This document shows, in pieces, positions 14,002 through 22,873 of a stretch of 47,879 nucleotides of DNA. Within the stretch, counting starts at the first letter, position 1. Every line of letters begins with the position of its first letter. The stretch comes from an uncultured Bacteroidota bacterium (GTDB lineage Bacteria > Bacteroidota > Bacteroidia > Flavobacteriales > Flavobacteriaceae). Under the pieces are notes generated by a model that saw only the letters and a list, made by a program, of their open reading frames with translations, was not told the DNA's origin and ran no database searches. Both the position numbers and the translations under genes were made by a program. The DNA is taken from contig CABXUL010000010.1 in the NCBI GenBank assembly GCA_902515395.1, positions 1 through 47,879 of the forward strand. The letters run 5' to 3'.

Positions 14002-15252
14002 ATGTTAGAAAAAATTAAACTTTTAATAATCATTTGTAGTATTTTTTTTGCTAAGTCCTCTATTGCTCAGAAAGATAGATCTGTTTGTTTTGAAGTTGCC
14101 AATAGTAAATCAAATTCTGTTGAAAGTCTAATTTCAGTTAAATTTAATGAAGAGAGTTTTAAATCAATCAAAAATGAAATGGTTCTTTTGAAAGTTTCAG
14201 AGAAAGGGGAAATGATTGTTCCTTATCAAATCGAAAAAGAACAATCAAAGATTTGGTTTAAGCATAAAGAATCAGAAAAAACAATTTCATATTGTCTAAA
14301 AAAATCAAATAGTTTATTCAACAATGAAATGTTTAATTTCAAAAAACAAAATGGTGTATTAAAATTTGATTACAATGGTCAATCTTTGATTGGATATAGA
14401 TACAAAATGAAACTTCCTCCGATTGGGGTTGATAAGTTGTACCAGAAATCGGGGTATATACATCCCGTTATTTCTCCTAAAGGAGATACACTTACAAGGA
14501 TTCAACCTCCAGATCATTATCATCATTATGGTGTATGGGGACCTTGGACAAAAACCAAAATAAATGATAGAGAAGTAGATTTTTGGAACTTGAAAGAAGG
14601 CCAGGGAACAGTACTTTTTAAAGAGTTCAAAAGTATATCATCTGGTAAAGTTTTTGCAGGCTTTACAGCAAAACAAGAGCATCTAAATTTCATAAAAAAA
14701 GATAATCCTAGAATTGCAATTAATGAAAACTTAGAAGTTAAAGTATGGAAAAATAATAATCCAAATCAATATTTTATTGACTATACTTCAGAGTTTACAA
14801 CCCCTCTTAAAGAAGGAATCCTATTTGAAGCATACCGATATGGAGGTGGATTAGGTTTTAGATTTAAAGAACAATGGAACAAAAATAATTGTAATGTTTT
14901 GACCTCAGAAGGTAAAAACAGGATGACTGCAGATGGTACTAAAGCAAAATGGTGTATTATTTATGGGGAATCTAATAAAAGAAAGTCAACTAATGGAGTT
15001 CTTTTTATGAGTCACCCTCAAAACCGTGCACATCCAGAGCCAATGAGGGTATGGCCAATAACTGCAAATAAAGATAGTGGGGATATGTTTTTTGAGTTCT
15101 GTCCAATTCGTCACAAAGAATGGCAAATAAAACGTAGTAAAAAATATAAGCTTAATTATAGAATGCTTGTATTTGAAGGGTCTATAAGCCGTGAACAAGC
15201 TGAGTCCCACTGGAAAGCTTTTGCCTACAAACCAGAAATAAAGATCAATTAA
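14002..15252 (+). CDS. DUF6807 (PmoA-like) exported protein
   Basis: A 416-residue protein with a signal peptide (1-22, ending SSIAQ). The hallmark of the DUF6807 family is seen in the His-rich PPDHYHHYGVWGPW (about 171-184), followed by DFWNLKEGQG and a beta-rich body with a later SHPQNRAHPEPMR segment. Databases often call it methane oxygenase PmoA; that name is unsupported, since the fold is beta-sandwich-like and the family is found in sugar catabolic loci. The clustered histidines could bind metal or act on a sugar. It lies between sulfatase and oxidoreductase, 30 bases after the former. Confidence 0.8.
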   Translation: MLEKIKLLIIICSIFFAKSSIAQKDRSVCFEVANSKSNSVESLISVKFNEESFKSIKNEMVLLKVSEKGEMIVPYQIEKEQSKIWFKHKESEKTISYCLKKSNSLFNNEMFNFKKQNGVLKFDYNGQSLIGYRYKMKLPPIGVDKLYQKSGYIHPVISPKGDTLTRIQPPDHYHHYGVWGPWTKTKINDREVDFWNLKEGQGTVLFKEFKSISSGKVFAGFTAKQEHLNFIKKDNPRIAINENLEVKVWKNNNPNQYFIDYTSEFTTPLKEGILFEAYRYGGGLGFRFKEQWNKNNCNVLTSEGKNRMTADGTKAKWCIIYGESNKRKSTNGVLFMSHPQNRAHPEPMRVWPITANKDSGDMFFEFCPIRHKEWQIKRSKKYKLNYRMLVFEGSISREQAESHWKAFAYKPEIKIN

Positions 15253-15260
15253 AAATTTAA

Positions 15261-16640
15261 ATGATGAAAAGAAGAAGTTTTATTGAAAAAACAACAATTA
15301 GTTCGGCAGCAATGGTTGGTATTCCAAGTATTGTCCCTGCAACTGTATTTGGTAAAAATGCACCTAGCAATAGAATAAATATTGGACAAATAGGATGCGG
15401 TCGTATTGCTCGAAGTCATGATTTACCAGAAACCATGACCTATGATGTTTCAAATGTTATGGCAGTATCCGATCTGGATTCTAACCGCTTGAAAGATGGA
15501 AAAATTTTAGTAGACGATTTTTATAAAGAAAAAAAAGACAAAAAGCGATATAACGGAACAAAAATGTACGAGGATTATCGGGAAATGTTGTTAAACAAAG
15601 ATATAGATGCTGTAATGATATCTACACCTGACCACTGGCATGCTCAGCCTGCTATAGAAGCAGCTATTGCTGGAAAGGACATTTACCTTCAAAAGCCTAA
15701 TTCTCTTACTGTAAAGGAAGGAAGGCAATTAGTCAACGCCGTTAAAAAAAGTAATGTAATTCTGCAAGTTGGAACGCAGCAAAGGGCTATGCCTCAATTT
15801 AGAATTGCCGCAGAGCTTGTACGAAACGGTAGAATTGGAAAATTACACACTGTAAAAATTGGACTTCCGGGAGATCCACCTGGACCTGAATTAACTCCTA
15901 TGGCAATTCCAAAAAACTTGAACTTCGATATGTGGTTGGGATCAACACCTGAGGTGCCTTATACTGAAATTGGAGTTCACCCTCAAGAGGGATACAGCAG
16001 ACCTGGTTGGTTAAGACATGAAAATTATGGTGCTGGAATGATTACTGGCTGGGGACAACATCATTATGATTCTGCAGCATGGGGAATGGATACAGAACTT
16101 AAAGGTCCAATATCTGTTCAATCTATTGCAGATTTCCCAAAATCAGGTCTATGGAATGTACACGGTGATTTTATGGTAAAGCATGAATACAGTAATGGTA
16201 TTAGTGTTTTAACCAGTGGAGGCTATCCTAATGGTGTTAGATACGAGGGATCTGAGGGGTGGATTTTCGTTTCTCGAGGTAGTTATGTTGCTTCAAGCTC
16301 AGACCCAGTGGCAATGGAGGAAAGTAAAAAAGCATTGGATGCGTCTGATCCTAATATATTATTATCTGAGATTGGCGTTAATGAAACTCATCTATACAAA
16401 ATAGATGATCAACACGGTAATTGGCTGGATTGTATTCAAAGCAGAAATCAACCTATATCACCGGTTGACATTGGTCATATGGCATGTGTCGTGTGTTTGA
16501 TTAGTCACATTGCAATGAAAATACCCAGAAAATTAAAATGGGACTCTAAAGAGGAGATATTCATTAATGACGATGAAGCAAATAGATTACTAAGCAGATC
16601 GCAACGAAAACCTTATGGAACTGATCACTTAAATACTTAA
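15261..16640 (+). CDS. Tat-exported Gfo/Idh/MocA family oxidoreductase
   Basis: A 459-residue dehydrogenase. It begins with a twin-arginine signal (KRRSFIEK at 3-10, hydrophobic stretch to about 30). Next come the dinucleotide-binding GQIGCGRIA (42-50), STPDHWHA (121-128) and the family QKP motif (144-146, Lys145). Family members oxidise a sugar carbon using NAD(P). Exported members keep the cofactor bound, as in glucose-fructose oxidoreductase, which explains Tat export after folding. An ATG at 15264 is an equally good start. The gene follows the DUF6807 gene by 8 bases. Substrate unknown; a keto-sugar from a desulfated sugar is an inference from context. Confidence 0.9.
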   Translation: MMKRRSFIEKTTISSAAMVGIPSIVPATVFGKNAPSNRINIGQIGCGRIARSHDLPETMTYDVSNVMAVSDLDSNRLKDGKILVDDFYKEKKDKKRYNGTKMYEDYREMLLNKDIDAVMISTPDHWHAQPAIEAAIAGKDIYLQKPNSLTVKEGRQLVNAVKKSNVILQVGTQQRAMPQFRIAAELVRNGRIGKLHTVKIGLPGDPPGPELTPMAIPKNLNFDMWLGSTPEVPYTEIGVHPQEGYSRPGWLRHENYGAGMITGWGQHHYDSAAWGMDTELKGPISVQSIADFPKSGLWNVHGDFMVKHEYSNGISVLTSGGYPNGVRYEGSEGWIFVSRGSYVASSSDPVAMEESKKALDASDPNILLSEIGVNETHLYKIDDQHGNWLDCIQSRNQPISPVDIGHMACVVCLISHIAMKIPRKLKWDSKEEIFINDDEANRLLSRSQRKPYGTDHLNT

Positions 16641-16659
16641 TTTTGAAAAAGAAAAACGA

Positions 16660-18009
16660 ATGAAACTAACATATTTATTATTAATAGCTTTTACAATTTT
16701 AAGTTGTTCTTCTAATGAGGACAACAAAATAGTCAAGCTTATGACGCTCGATCCCGGTCACTTTCATGCTGCTCTTATCCAAAAAACTTCATATGAAAAT
16801 ATTGATTCAACTGTAGATGTTTATGCCCCAGAAGGACCTGAAGTAAGTACATTTTTAAAAAGTATTGATGCATATAATAATAGGGATAACAACCCTACTA
16901 ATTGGTCCATTAATACCCATTTAGGTGATAATTATCTTGAGCTAATGATTTCTGAAAAGTCTGGAAACGTAATGGTTGTATCTGGAAAAAATTCAAAAAA
17001 AATTGATTATATACTGGCGGCAGTTAAAGCAGGATTGAATGTTTATGCAGATAAGCCACTAGTAACCAATCCAGTTGGATTAAAAAAACTAAAAGAGGTA
17101 TTTAGAGTTGCCAAAGAGAATAATGTTTTAGTTTATGATATCATGACGGAGCGTTTTGAGGTTACTACAGGAATCCAAAAGGCCCTTTCAATGGTTTCCT
17201 CTGTTTTTGGAGAACTTGTAGATGGAACACTTGAAAATCCTGCTATCAGTAAAGAAAGTATTCACCACTTATTTAAGTATGTATCTGGAAAGCCACTGGT
17301 AAGACCTGCCTGGTTTCTCGATACAGAGCAACAAGGTGAAGGAATTATCGATGTAACCACTCATTTAGTAGATTTAGTTCAATGGGAGGCTTTTCCAAAT
17401 CAAATCATTCAAAAGACTGATATCGATATGGTAAGTGCAAAAAGATGGCCAACTATACTATCAAAGGATCAATTTAAAAAAATTACTGGGCTAGATTCTT
17501 ATCCAAACTACTTAAAGAAAGATAAAATAGAAAATGATTTACACATATATTGTAATGGAGAAATGAATTACACCATAAAAGGGAAACATGCTAAAGTCTC
17601 CGTTATTTGGAATTTCAGAGCACCAGAAGGAACTGGAGACACTCACCAAAGTATAATGAGAGGAACAAAAAGTGATTTAGTGATCAAACAAGGTGCAGAG
17701 GAAAACTTTAAACCGACCCTATATGTAAATTCTAAAATTGGTAGTGGCTTAGAGACGGATTTAAATTTAACTATAACTGAATTACAATCTGAGTTTCCTG
17801 GAATTAAAGCTGAAAAAATATCCGGCTCAGTATGGAAGATTCTTATCCCAAACGTATTAAAAATTGGACATGAAGCTCACTTTGGACAAGTAACTAATAA
17901 TTTCCTGAAATATTTTAAAGAAGGGATGTTACCTGAATGGGAAATTCCCAATATGATGGCAAAATATTACACCACTATTGAGGCGTATAAATTAGCAATA
18001 AAAAATTAA
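16660..18009 (+). CDS. Gfo/Idh/MocA-related oxidoreductase lipoprotein
   Basis: A 449-residue lipoprotein (lipobox ILSC, Cys16) of the group known as putative oxidoreductase C-terminal domain proteins. It starts after the anchor with LMTLDPGHFHAALIQ, lacks the normal GxGxxG loop at that point, and then has VVSGKNSKKIDYILAAVKAGLNVYADKP (Lys-Pro of the family) and ERFE. The altered N-terminal loop suggests changed or lost cofactor binding, so it may be an accessory or lyase-like partner of the preceding enzyme. Gap 19 bases. Confidence 0.8.
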   Translation: MKLTYLLLIAFTILSCSSNEDNKIVKLMTLDPGHFHAALIQKTSYENIDSTVDVYAPEGPEVSTFLKSIDAYNNRDNNPTNWSINTHLGDNYLELMISEKSGNVMVVSGKNSKKIDYILAAVKAGLNVYADKPLVTNPVGLKKLKEVFRVAKENNVLVYDIMTERFEVTTGIQKALSMVSSVFGELVDGTLENPAISKESIHHLFKYVSGKPLVRPAWFLDTEQQGEGIIDVTTHLVDLVQWEAFPNQIIQKTDIDMVSAKRWPTILSKDQFKKITGLDSYPNYLKKDKIENDLHIYCNGEMNYTIKGKHAKVSVIWNFRAPEGTGDTHQSIMRGTKSDLVIKQGAEENFKPTLYVNSKIGSGLETDLNLTITELQSEFPGIKAEKISGSVWKILIPNVLKIGHEAHFGQVTNNFLKYFKEGMLPEWEIPNMMAKYYTTIEAYKLAIKN

Positions 18010-18027
18010 CCATAAATAATATCTCTA

Positions 18028-19152
18028 ATGAAAAATTATTTTTTTTTAATATTAATCAATTCTATTTTCTACATTACTTCATGTATTTCTCAGGAGAATC
18101 CTCCAATGATTGAGATACCTGATCAATCAAAGTATACTACTGAATTAATTGTAGATGGTATTGATATTCCCTGGGGAATGGATTTTATAAATGAAGAAGA
18201 ATTACTCGTAACTGACAAAAAAGGGACTTTATATCATGTTTTAAGGGGAGTAAAAACAGAAGTAAGTGGTTTACCCAAAATATATGTAAGAGGTCAAGGT
18301 GGTCTTCTAGATGTAGCTCTTCATCCAAAGTTCAAATCTAATGGAATAGTTTACTTAGCTATTTCAGTTAATATTGAAGGAGATGAAGGAGGAAATACAG
18401 CTCTATATAGAGGGACTTATAAAGAATTTAAAATTAAAAATATAGAATTATTATACAAAGCGGTGCCAAATACCAAAAAGGGTCAACATTGGGGCTCAAG
18501 AATTGTTTTTGATGACGAAGGCCATTTATTTTTTGGAGTTGGAGACAGGGGAAATCGAGATGTTAATCCCCAAGATCTTAAAAAAGACGGAGGCAAAATT
18601 TATAGATTAAATTTAGATGGAAGTATTCCAGATGATAATCCCTTTATTAATTCAGAGGGAGCTAAAAAAGCTATTTATACTTATGGGAATAGAAATCCTC
18701 AAGGTCTAATTTTTCATTATAAAACAGGGGAACTATGGGAGCACGAACATGGTCCAAAAGGTGGAGATGAAATAAATATTCTTGAAAAAGGCAAAAATTT
18801 TGGATGGCCAGTAATTACTTATGGTATTAATTATAGTGGCACTTCAATAACCGATAAAAGAGAAATGCCAGGCATGGAACAACCATTATATTATTGGGTA
18901 CCATCTATAGCTCCAAGTGGTATGGCATTTTCAACATCAGGAGTATATAAAGATTGGGAAGGGGACTTATTTGTTGGTTCTCTAAAGTTTAAATACCTAG
19001 AGAGGTTAGTCATAAAGGATAAAAAGGTCATAAAACGAGAAAAAATTCTTGATGAAATTGGTAGAGTAAGAAACGTAAAAGAAGGTCCTGATGGGTACCT
19101 TTATTTAGGAGTTGACGGGAAAGGAATTTTAAAAGTAATTTTAAAAGAATGA
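18028..19152 (+). CDS. PQQ-dependent sugar dehydrogenase lipoprotein
   Basis: A 374-residue soluble aldose dehydrogenase-like six-bladed propeller. Likely lipoprotein (ITSC, Cys19). Family marks: IPWGMDF (about 48), VRGQGGLLDVALHP with the active-site His region, GQHWGSRIVFDDEGHLFFGVGDRG, GNRNPQGL, EHGPKGGDEIN and the WVPSIAPSGMAF segment. Enzymes of this type oxidise the C1 of sugars to lactones in the periplasm using PQQ and pass electrons to a cytochrome. The next gene encodes a cytochrome c with a 4-base overlap, a natural acceptor. No PQQ synthesis genes are in the window. Confidence 0.9.
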   Translation: MKNYFFLILINSIFYITSCISQENPPMIEIPDQSKYTTELIVDGIDIPWGMDFINEEELLVTDKKGTLYHVLRGVKTEVSGLPKIYVRGQGGLLDVALHPKFKSNGIVYLAISVNIEGDEGGNTALYRGTYKEFKIKNIELLYKAVPNTKKGQHWGSRIVFDDEGHLFFGVGDRGNRDVNPQDLKKDGGKIYRLNLDGSIPDDNPFINSEGAKKAIYTYGNRNPQGLIFHYKTGELWEHEHGPKGGDEINILEKGKNFGWPVITYGINYSGTSITDKREMPGMEQPLYYWVPSIAPSGMAFSTSGVYKDWEGDLFVGSLKFKYLERLVIKDKKVIKREKILDEIGRVRNVKEGPDGYLYLGVDGKGILKVILKE

Positions 19153-19550
19153 AACAAGGCATAGCCTTTTTCTGCTGTTATATTTTTTTTCAAACTTCAT
19201 GGCTTATACAATATAAGCCACTAAAAGAAAGTATAGCTGATGGTGCCCTTATTTATGATGAATTTTGTGTTCAATGTCATCTAGGTAAAGGAGAAGGTGT
19301 CTCTGGAATTAACCCTCCACTATCCAAATCCGACTACTTATTTGATGATATTGATAGAAGTATAAGCAATATTAAATATGGTCTTTCTGGACCAATAATC
19401 GTAAATGATGAGGAGTATAATGGTGTTATGTTAAATAACGGACTAGATGATGAAGAAATCGCTGATGTAATGAATTATATTTTAAATAGCTGGGGAAACA
19501 AGTCAGATGAGATAATAACAAAAGAGCGTGTTGCTAAGATATCTGAATAA
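19149..19550 (+). CDS. Monohaem cytochrome c, electron acceptor
   Basis: A 133-residue class I cytochrome c with an N-terminal hydrophobic export segment (1-21), one haem site CVQCH (Cys40, Cys43, His44) and a probable axial Met94 in YNGVMLNNG. It overlaps the PQQ dehydrogenase stop by four bases (ATGA), so the two are probably translated together and form a dehydrogenase-cytochrome pair. It ends the sugar operon. Confidence 0.9.
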   Translation: MKQGIAFFCCYIFFQTSWLIQYKPLKESIADGALIYDEFCVQCHLGKGEGVSGINPPLSKSDYLFDDIDRSISNIKYGLSGPIIVNDEEYNGVMLNNGLDDEEIADVMNYILNSWGNKSDEIITKERVAKISE

Positions 19551-19564
19551 TTAATAAGCTTAGT

Positions 19565-19864
19565 ATGTCTGTAAAAAATATATATCGCTATTTATATATT
19601 TCAATTTTTTTAATTTTTGTGTTTTGGATGGCTTTTCTTGACACGAACTCCTTTAAAATTCATCGCGAATTAAACCAAGAAGTGGAAAAGCTCGAAGAGC
19701 AAAAGAAGGCATTGATTAATATTATTGATAAAGATAAAAGGAGTCTTCAACAGTTAAGTGATAAAGATAGTCTTGAACATTTCGCACGAGAAAATTATGG
19801 TCACAAAAAAGAGGATGAGACAATATTTTATATAGAATTTGAAGATGGTTTAGATATAAAATAA
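19565..19864 (+). CDS. Septum formation initiator FtsB/DivIC
   Basis: A 99-residue bitopic membrane protein: one membrane segment (about 9-27), then a coiled coil (about 32-70, KLEEQKKALINIIDKDKRSLQQL) and the conserved ENYG motif (about 76-79, in FARENYGHKKEDE). FtsB/DivIC joins FtsL and FtsQ in the division complex. It starts 14 bases after the cytochrome gene, on the same strand, but its role is unrelated. Confidence 0.85.
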   Translation: MSVKNIYRYLYISIFLIFVFWMAFLDTNSFKIHRELNQEVEKLEEQKKALINIIDKDKRSLQQLSDKDSLEHFARENYGHKKEDETIFYIEFEDGLDIK

Positions 19865-19894
19865 GTTATAATCATCAAATTTCAGTAATATTTT

Positions 19895-19922
19895 TTTGAC
19901 CATAATTTTAATTGTATTTTTA
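19895..19922 (+). promoter_or_regulatory. Candidate promoter of parAB operon
   Basis: TTTG (19895-19898), 16 bases, then TATTTTTA (19915-19922). The spacing is shorter than the usual 19 and the last base deviates, so this is a weak candidate. Confidence 0.3.
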
Positions 19923-19938
19923 AGCAAATTTCATTTAC

Positions 19939-20727
19939 TTGGTAAAGGCCAAAATCATAGCAATTGCAAATCAAAAAGGGGGTGTTGGTAAAACAACAAC
20001 TGCTGTCAATCTGGCGGCAGCTTTAGCAATACTCGAGAAAAAAATTCTTTTGGTTGATGCTGATCCACAAGCCAATGCAACTTCTGGTTTAGGTATCGAT
20101 GTAAAAAGTCAGAGATTAGGCACATACCAATTATTGGAGCATACTGCTAAGACTCATGATACTATATTAACCACTAATACACCAAATCTAGATATAATCC
20201 CATCTCATATTGATTTAGTTGCCTCAGAGATTGAATTAATAGATAAAAAAAACAGGGAGTATATGTTAAAAAAAGCCTTGGATCCTGTCGTTGATTTATA
20301 TGATTATATAATTATAGATTGTGCTCCTTCATTAGGATTGATTACACTTAATGCACTTTCTGCAGCAGATTCTTTAGTGATTCCAATACAATGCGAGTAC
20401 TTTGCTTTGGAAGGATTAGGTAAGCTTTTAAATACTATAAAAAGTGTACAGAAAATTCATAATAAAAACTTGGACATTGAAGGACTACTGCTTACGATGT
20501 ATGATTCTCGTTTAAGATTATCTAATCAAGTAGTAGAGGAAGTTAGAAAGCACTTTGGAAAGATGGTTTTCAGAACAATAATTCAACGTAATATTAGATT
20601 GAGTGAAGCCCCTAGTTTTGGAGAAAATATTATTCATTACGACGCTACGAGTAGAGGGGCAAAAAATTATCTATCCCTTGCCAACGAAATTTTGAAAAAG
20701 AAAAAAAAACAAACTGTTGATGGCTAA
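19939..20727 (+). CDS. parA: Chromosome partitioning ATPase ParA
   Basis: A 262-residue ParA/Soj ATPase. Deviant Walker A KGGVGKTT (13-20), VDADPQANAT, and the Walker B/switch DYIIIDCAPSLGLIT are complete. It moves the ParB-parS complex for chromosome segregation. Start is a TTG at 19939 giving the normal family N-terminus; no ATG is available before the Walker motif. It overlaps parB by eight bases. Confidence 0.95.
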   Translation: MVKAKIIAIANQKGGVGKTTTAVNLAAALAILEKKILLVDADPQANATSGLGIDVKSQRLGTYQLLEHTAKTHDTILTTNTPNLDIIPSHIDLVASEIELIDKKNREYMLKKALDPVVDLYDYIIIDCAPSLGLITLNALSAADSLVIPIQCEYFALEGLGKLLNTIKSVQKIHNKNLDIEGLLLTMYDSRLRLSNQVVEEVRKHFGKMVFRTIIQRNIRLSEAPSFGENIIHYDATSRGAKNYLSLANEILKKKKKQTVDG

Positions 20728-21616
20728 GAAAAATAAAAAACAGGCTTTGGGTAGAGGTTTGTCTGCTCTTCTAGACGATCCTCAAAATGAGATCAATTCA
20801 ATTAATGAGATTAGTGCAGATAAGGTTACAGGCAATATTATCGATTTAGATTTAAAACAAATTGAAATCAACCCTTTCCAACCCAGAACAAATTTTAATG
20901 AAGAATCTGTTTTAGAATTAGCTGAATCTATTAAAACACTTGGCATAATCCAGCCCATAACAGTAAGAAAATTAGATAATAATAAATATCAATTAGTTTC
21001 AGGCGAACGGCGATTAAGAGCTGCAAGATCTATTAAACTCAAAACCATTCCTACTTATGTTAGAATTGCGAATGACCAAGAAATCCTTGAGATGGCTTTG
21101 GTTGAAAATATTCAGAGAAGAGATCTTGACCCTATTGAAATAGCACTTTCTTATAATAGATTGGTTGAAGAAATAAATCTTACTCAAAACCAACTAAGCC
21201 AAAGGGTTGGTAAAAAGAGGTCTACAGTCGCAAACTACATGAGGCTTCTCAAATTAGACCCTATTATTCAGTCAGGAATTAGAGATGGTTTTTTATCTAT
21301 GGGGCATGGTAGAGCCCTAATAAACATTGAACAGCAGGAAGAGCAATTAAAAATTTATGAAAAAATCATTTCAAAAGGACTTTCTGTTAGGAATACTGAG
21401 GAGTTAGTTAAAAAACTCAATTTAGGTAAAGAAACTAAGAAAAAATACGCTAAAATTTCTAAAGTTCATACCGATGCTGAAAATGAACTTAAGAAATATT
21501 TGAATTCTAGTGTATTCGTTAAAGTAAATAAAAAAGGTAAAGGTTCAATTATAATACCCTTTGGCTCCAATAAAAATTTAAACGATTTAATTAAAAGAAT
21601 CAAACGTGAAGACTAG
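20720..21616 (+). CDS. parB: Chromosome partitioning protein ParB
   Basis: A 298-residue ParB. N-terminal LGRGLSALL (ParA-contact end), a ParB/sulfiredoxin CTPase domain with NPFQPR (about 52-57) and GERRLRAAR (about 95-103), a helix-turn-helix (NQLSQRVGKKRSTVANYMRLL), and a C-terminal dimerisation part. The ATG at 20720 lies within the last codons of parA. No parS site was searched for computationally. The following DUF5683-dapB-lepB order is conserved in flavobacteria. Confidence 0.95.
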   Translation: MAKKNKKQALGRGLSALLDDPQNEINSINEISADKVTGNIIDLDLKQIEINPFQPRTNFNEESVLELAESIKTLGIIQPITVRKLDNNKYQLVSGERRLRAARSIKLKTIPTYVRIANDQEILEMALVENIQRRDLDPIEIALSYNRLVEEINLTQNQLSQRVGKKRSTVANYMRLLKLDPIIQSGIRDGFLSMGHGRALINIEQQEEQLKIYEKIISKGLSVRNTEELVKKLNLGKETKKKYAKISKVHTDAENELKKYLNSSVFVKVNKKGKGSIIIPFGSNKNLNDLIKRIKRED

Positions 21617-22160
21617 TGTCTTTCTCTTATTTCTATTTACAGTCAATCTGCAACTTTTAGCTCAAGAACTCCCCAAAGAGAATCCTAAAAGCCGAAAACA
21701 ACGCTTGATAGAAGATCCTCTAACTCCATCAAAAGCCGCATTTTACTCAGCAATTTTTCCCGGTTTAGGTCAAATATATATTGGAAAAGTCTGGAAGGTT
21801 CCTCTTGTATTTGCTGCGATAGGTGGATCAGTATACGGCTATGTTTATAATCAGGACGAATTAAGTCGATATAGAACTGCATATAAAAGAAGAAATGCTG
21901 GGTATAGGGATGACGAATTTATCGAACTGATACCAAATAAAAGTAAATTAATTGAAGGTATGAAGTTCCACAAAAATTATAGAGATATGTCATTTCTTTT
22001 TATATTAGGGACTTATATGTTAAATATTTTAGATGCTAATGTTAGCGCGCATTTAATGCAATTTAATGTTAAAGACAATTTAAGTGTAAAACCTCAATTC
22101 AACTCTGATTTTTTAGGCTCACAAACCAATGTGGGATTGAAAGTTTTAGTTAAAATTTAA
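21606..22160 (+). CDS. DUF5683 membrane protein
   Basis: A 184-residue protein with a signal peptide or first membrane segment (1-19), a conserved LTPSKAAFYSAIFPGLGQIYIGKVWKVP block with two membrane segments, and a further segment near 128-143. The GLGQ-Y-G-W pattern is shared with TM2-like and DUF5683 families of unknown function. GTG start at 21606 overlaps parB by 11 bases. Function unknown; its position between parB and dapB is typical for the group. Confidence 0.85.
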   Translation: MKTSVFLLFLFTVNLQLLAQELPKENPKSRKQRLIEDPLTPSKAAFYSAIFPGLGQIYIGKVWKVPLVFAAIGGSVYGYVYNQDELSRYRTAYKRRNAGYRDDEFIELIPNKSKLIEGMKFHKNYRDMSFLFILGTYMLNILDANVSAHLMQFNVKDNLSVKPQFNSDFLGSQTNVGLKVLVKI

Positions 22161-22169
22161 AAGTTTTAA

Positions 22170-22868
22170 ATGAAGATAGGGCTATTAGGTTATGGTCGAA
22201 TGGGAAAAGCAATTGAAAAAATTGCCCTAGAAAGAGGACACGAAATAGTCTATAAAATAGACAAAGATTATAATCACGGTAATCTAATTAAAGCAGATGT
22301 TGCTATAAATTTTAGCATCCCTTCAGCCGCGGTTAATAACGTAATTATTGCATTAGAAAATTCAATCCCTGTTATCTGCGGAACAACAGGGTGGTTAGAC
22401 CATTATAAAAAAGTTACCCAAATTGCATTACACAATAAGACTGCTTTTTTATACGCTTCGAACTTCAGTATAGGAGTGAATTTGTTTTTTAAGCTCAATA
22501 AGACTCTGGCAAAAATAGTACAGAACCAGTCAGATTATAAAGCCTCCGTGGAGGAAATACATCATATTCACAAATTAGATGCACCTAGTGGAACTGCCAT
22601 AACTCTTGCGGAAGAAATTATCGAAAACTCTAATTTGAAACAATGGTGTAAGCAAGATGCTGGGGAAGATGAATTAGAAATTAAATCAATTAGAGAGGGC
22701 GAAGTCGCTGGAATTCATACTATCCAATATAAATCTGATATTGATTCAATAACAATTAGGCATGAGGCATTTGATAGGAGAGGGTTTGCTTATGGAGCAC
22801 TAATTGCTGCTGAATGGATAGTTGGTAAAAAAGGGATTTTTAAAATGGATGATGTTTTAAATTTTTAA
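22170..22868 (+). CDS. dapB: 4-hydroxy-tetrahydrodipicolinate reductase
   Basis: A 232-residue DapB, the NAD(P)H enzyme of lysine and diaminopimelate synthesis. GYGRMGKA (7-14) binds cofactor, CGTTGW holds the substrate-side loop, and HHIHKLDAPSGTA (about 131-143) contains the catalytic His-Lys signature. Length is on the short side of the normal range, as usual for flavobacteria. It supplies cell-wall diaminopimelate. Gap to DUF5683 is 9 bases and to lepB 5 bases. Confidence 0.95.
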   Translation: MKIGLLGYGRMGKAIEKIALERGHEIVYKIDKDYNHGNLIKADVAINFSIPSAAVNNVIIALENSIPVICGTTGWLDHYKKVTQIALHNKTAFLYASNFSIGVNLFFKLNKTLAKIVQNQSDYKASVEEIHHIHKLDAPSGTAITLAEEIIENSNLKQWCKQDAGEDELEIKSIREGEVAGIHTIQYKSDIDSITIRHEAFDRRGFAYGALIAAEWIVGKKGIFKMDDVLNF

Positions 22869-22873
22869 TTAAT

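Noticed and set aside
14002-15252. Methane monooxygenase subunit PmoA
   Set aside because: DUF6807 proteins are often labelled this way, but the protein is soluble, secreted and has no membrane segments of a real PmoA.
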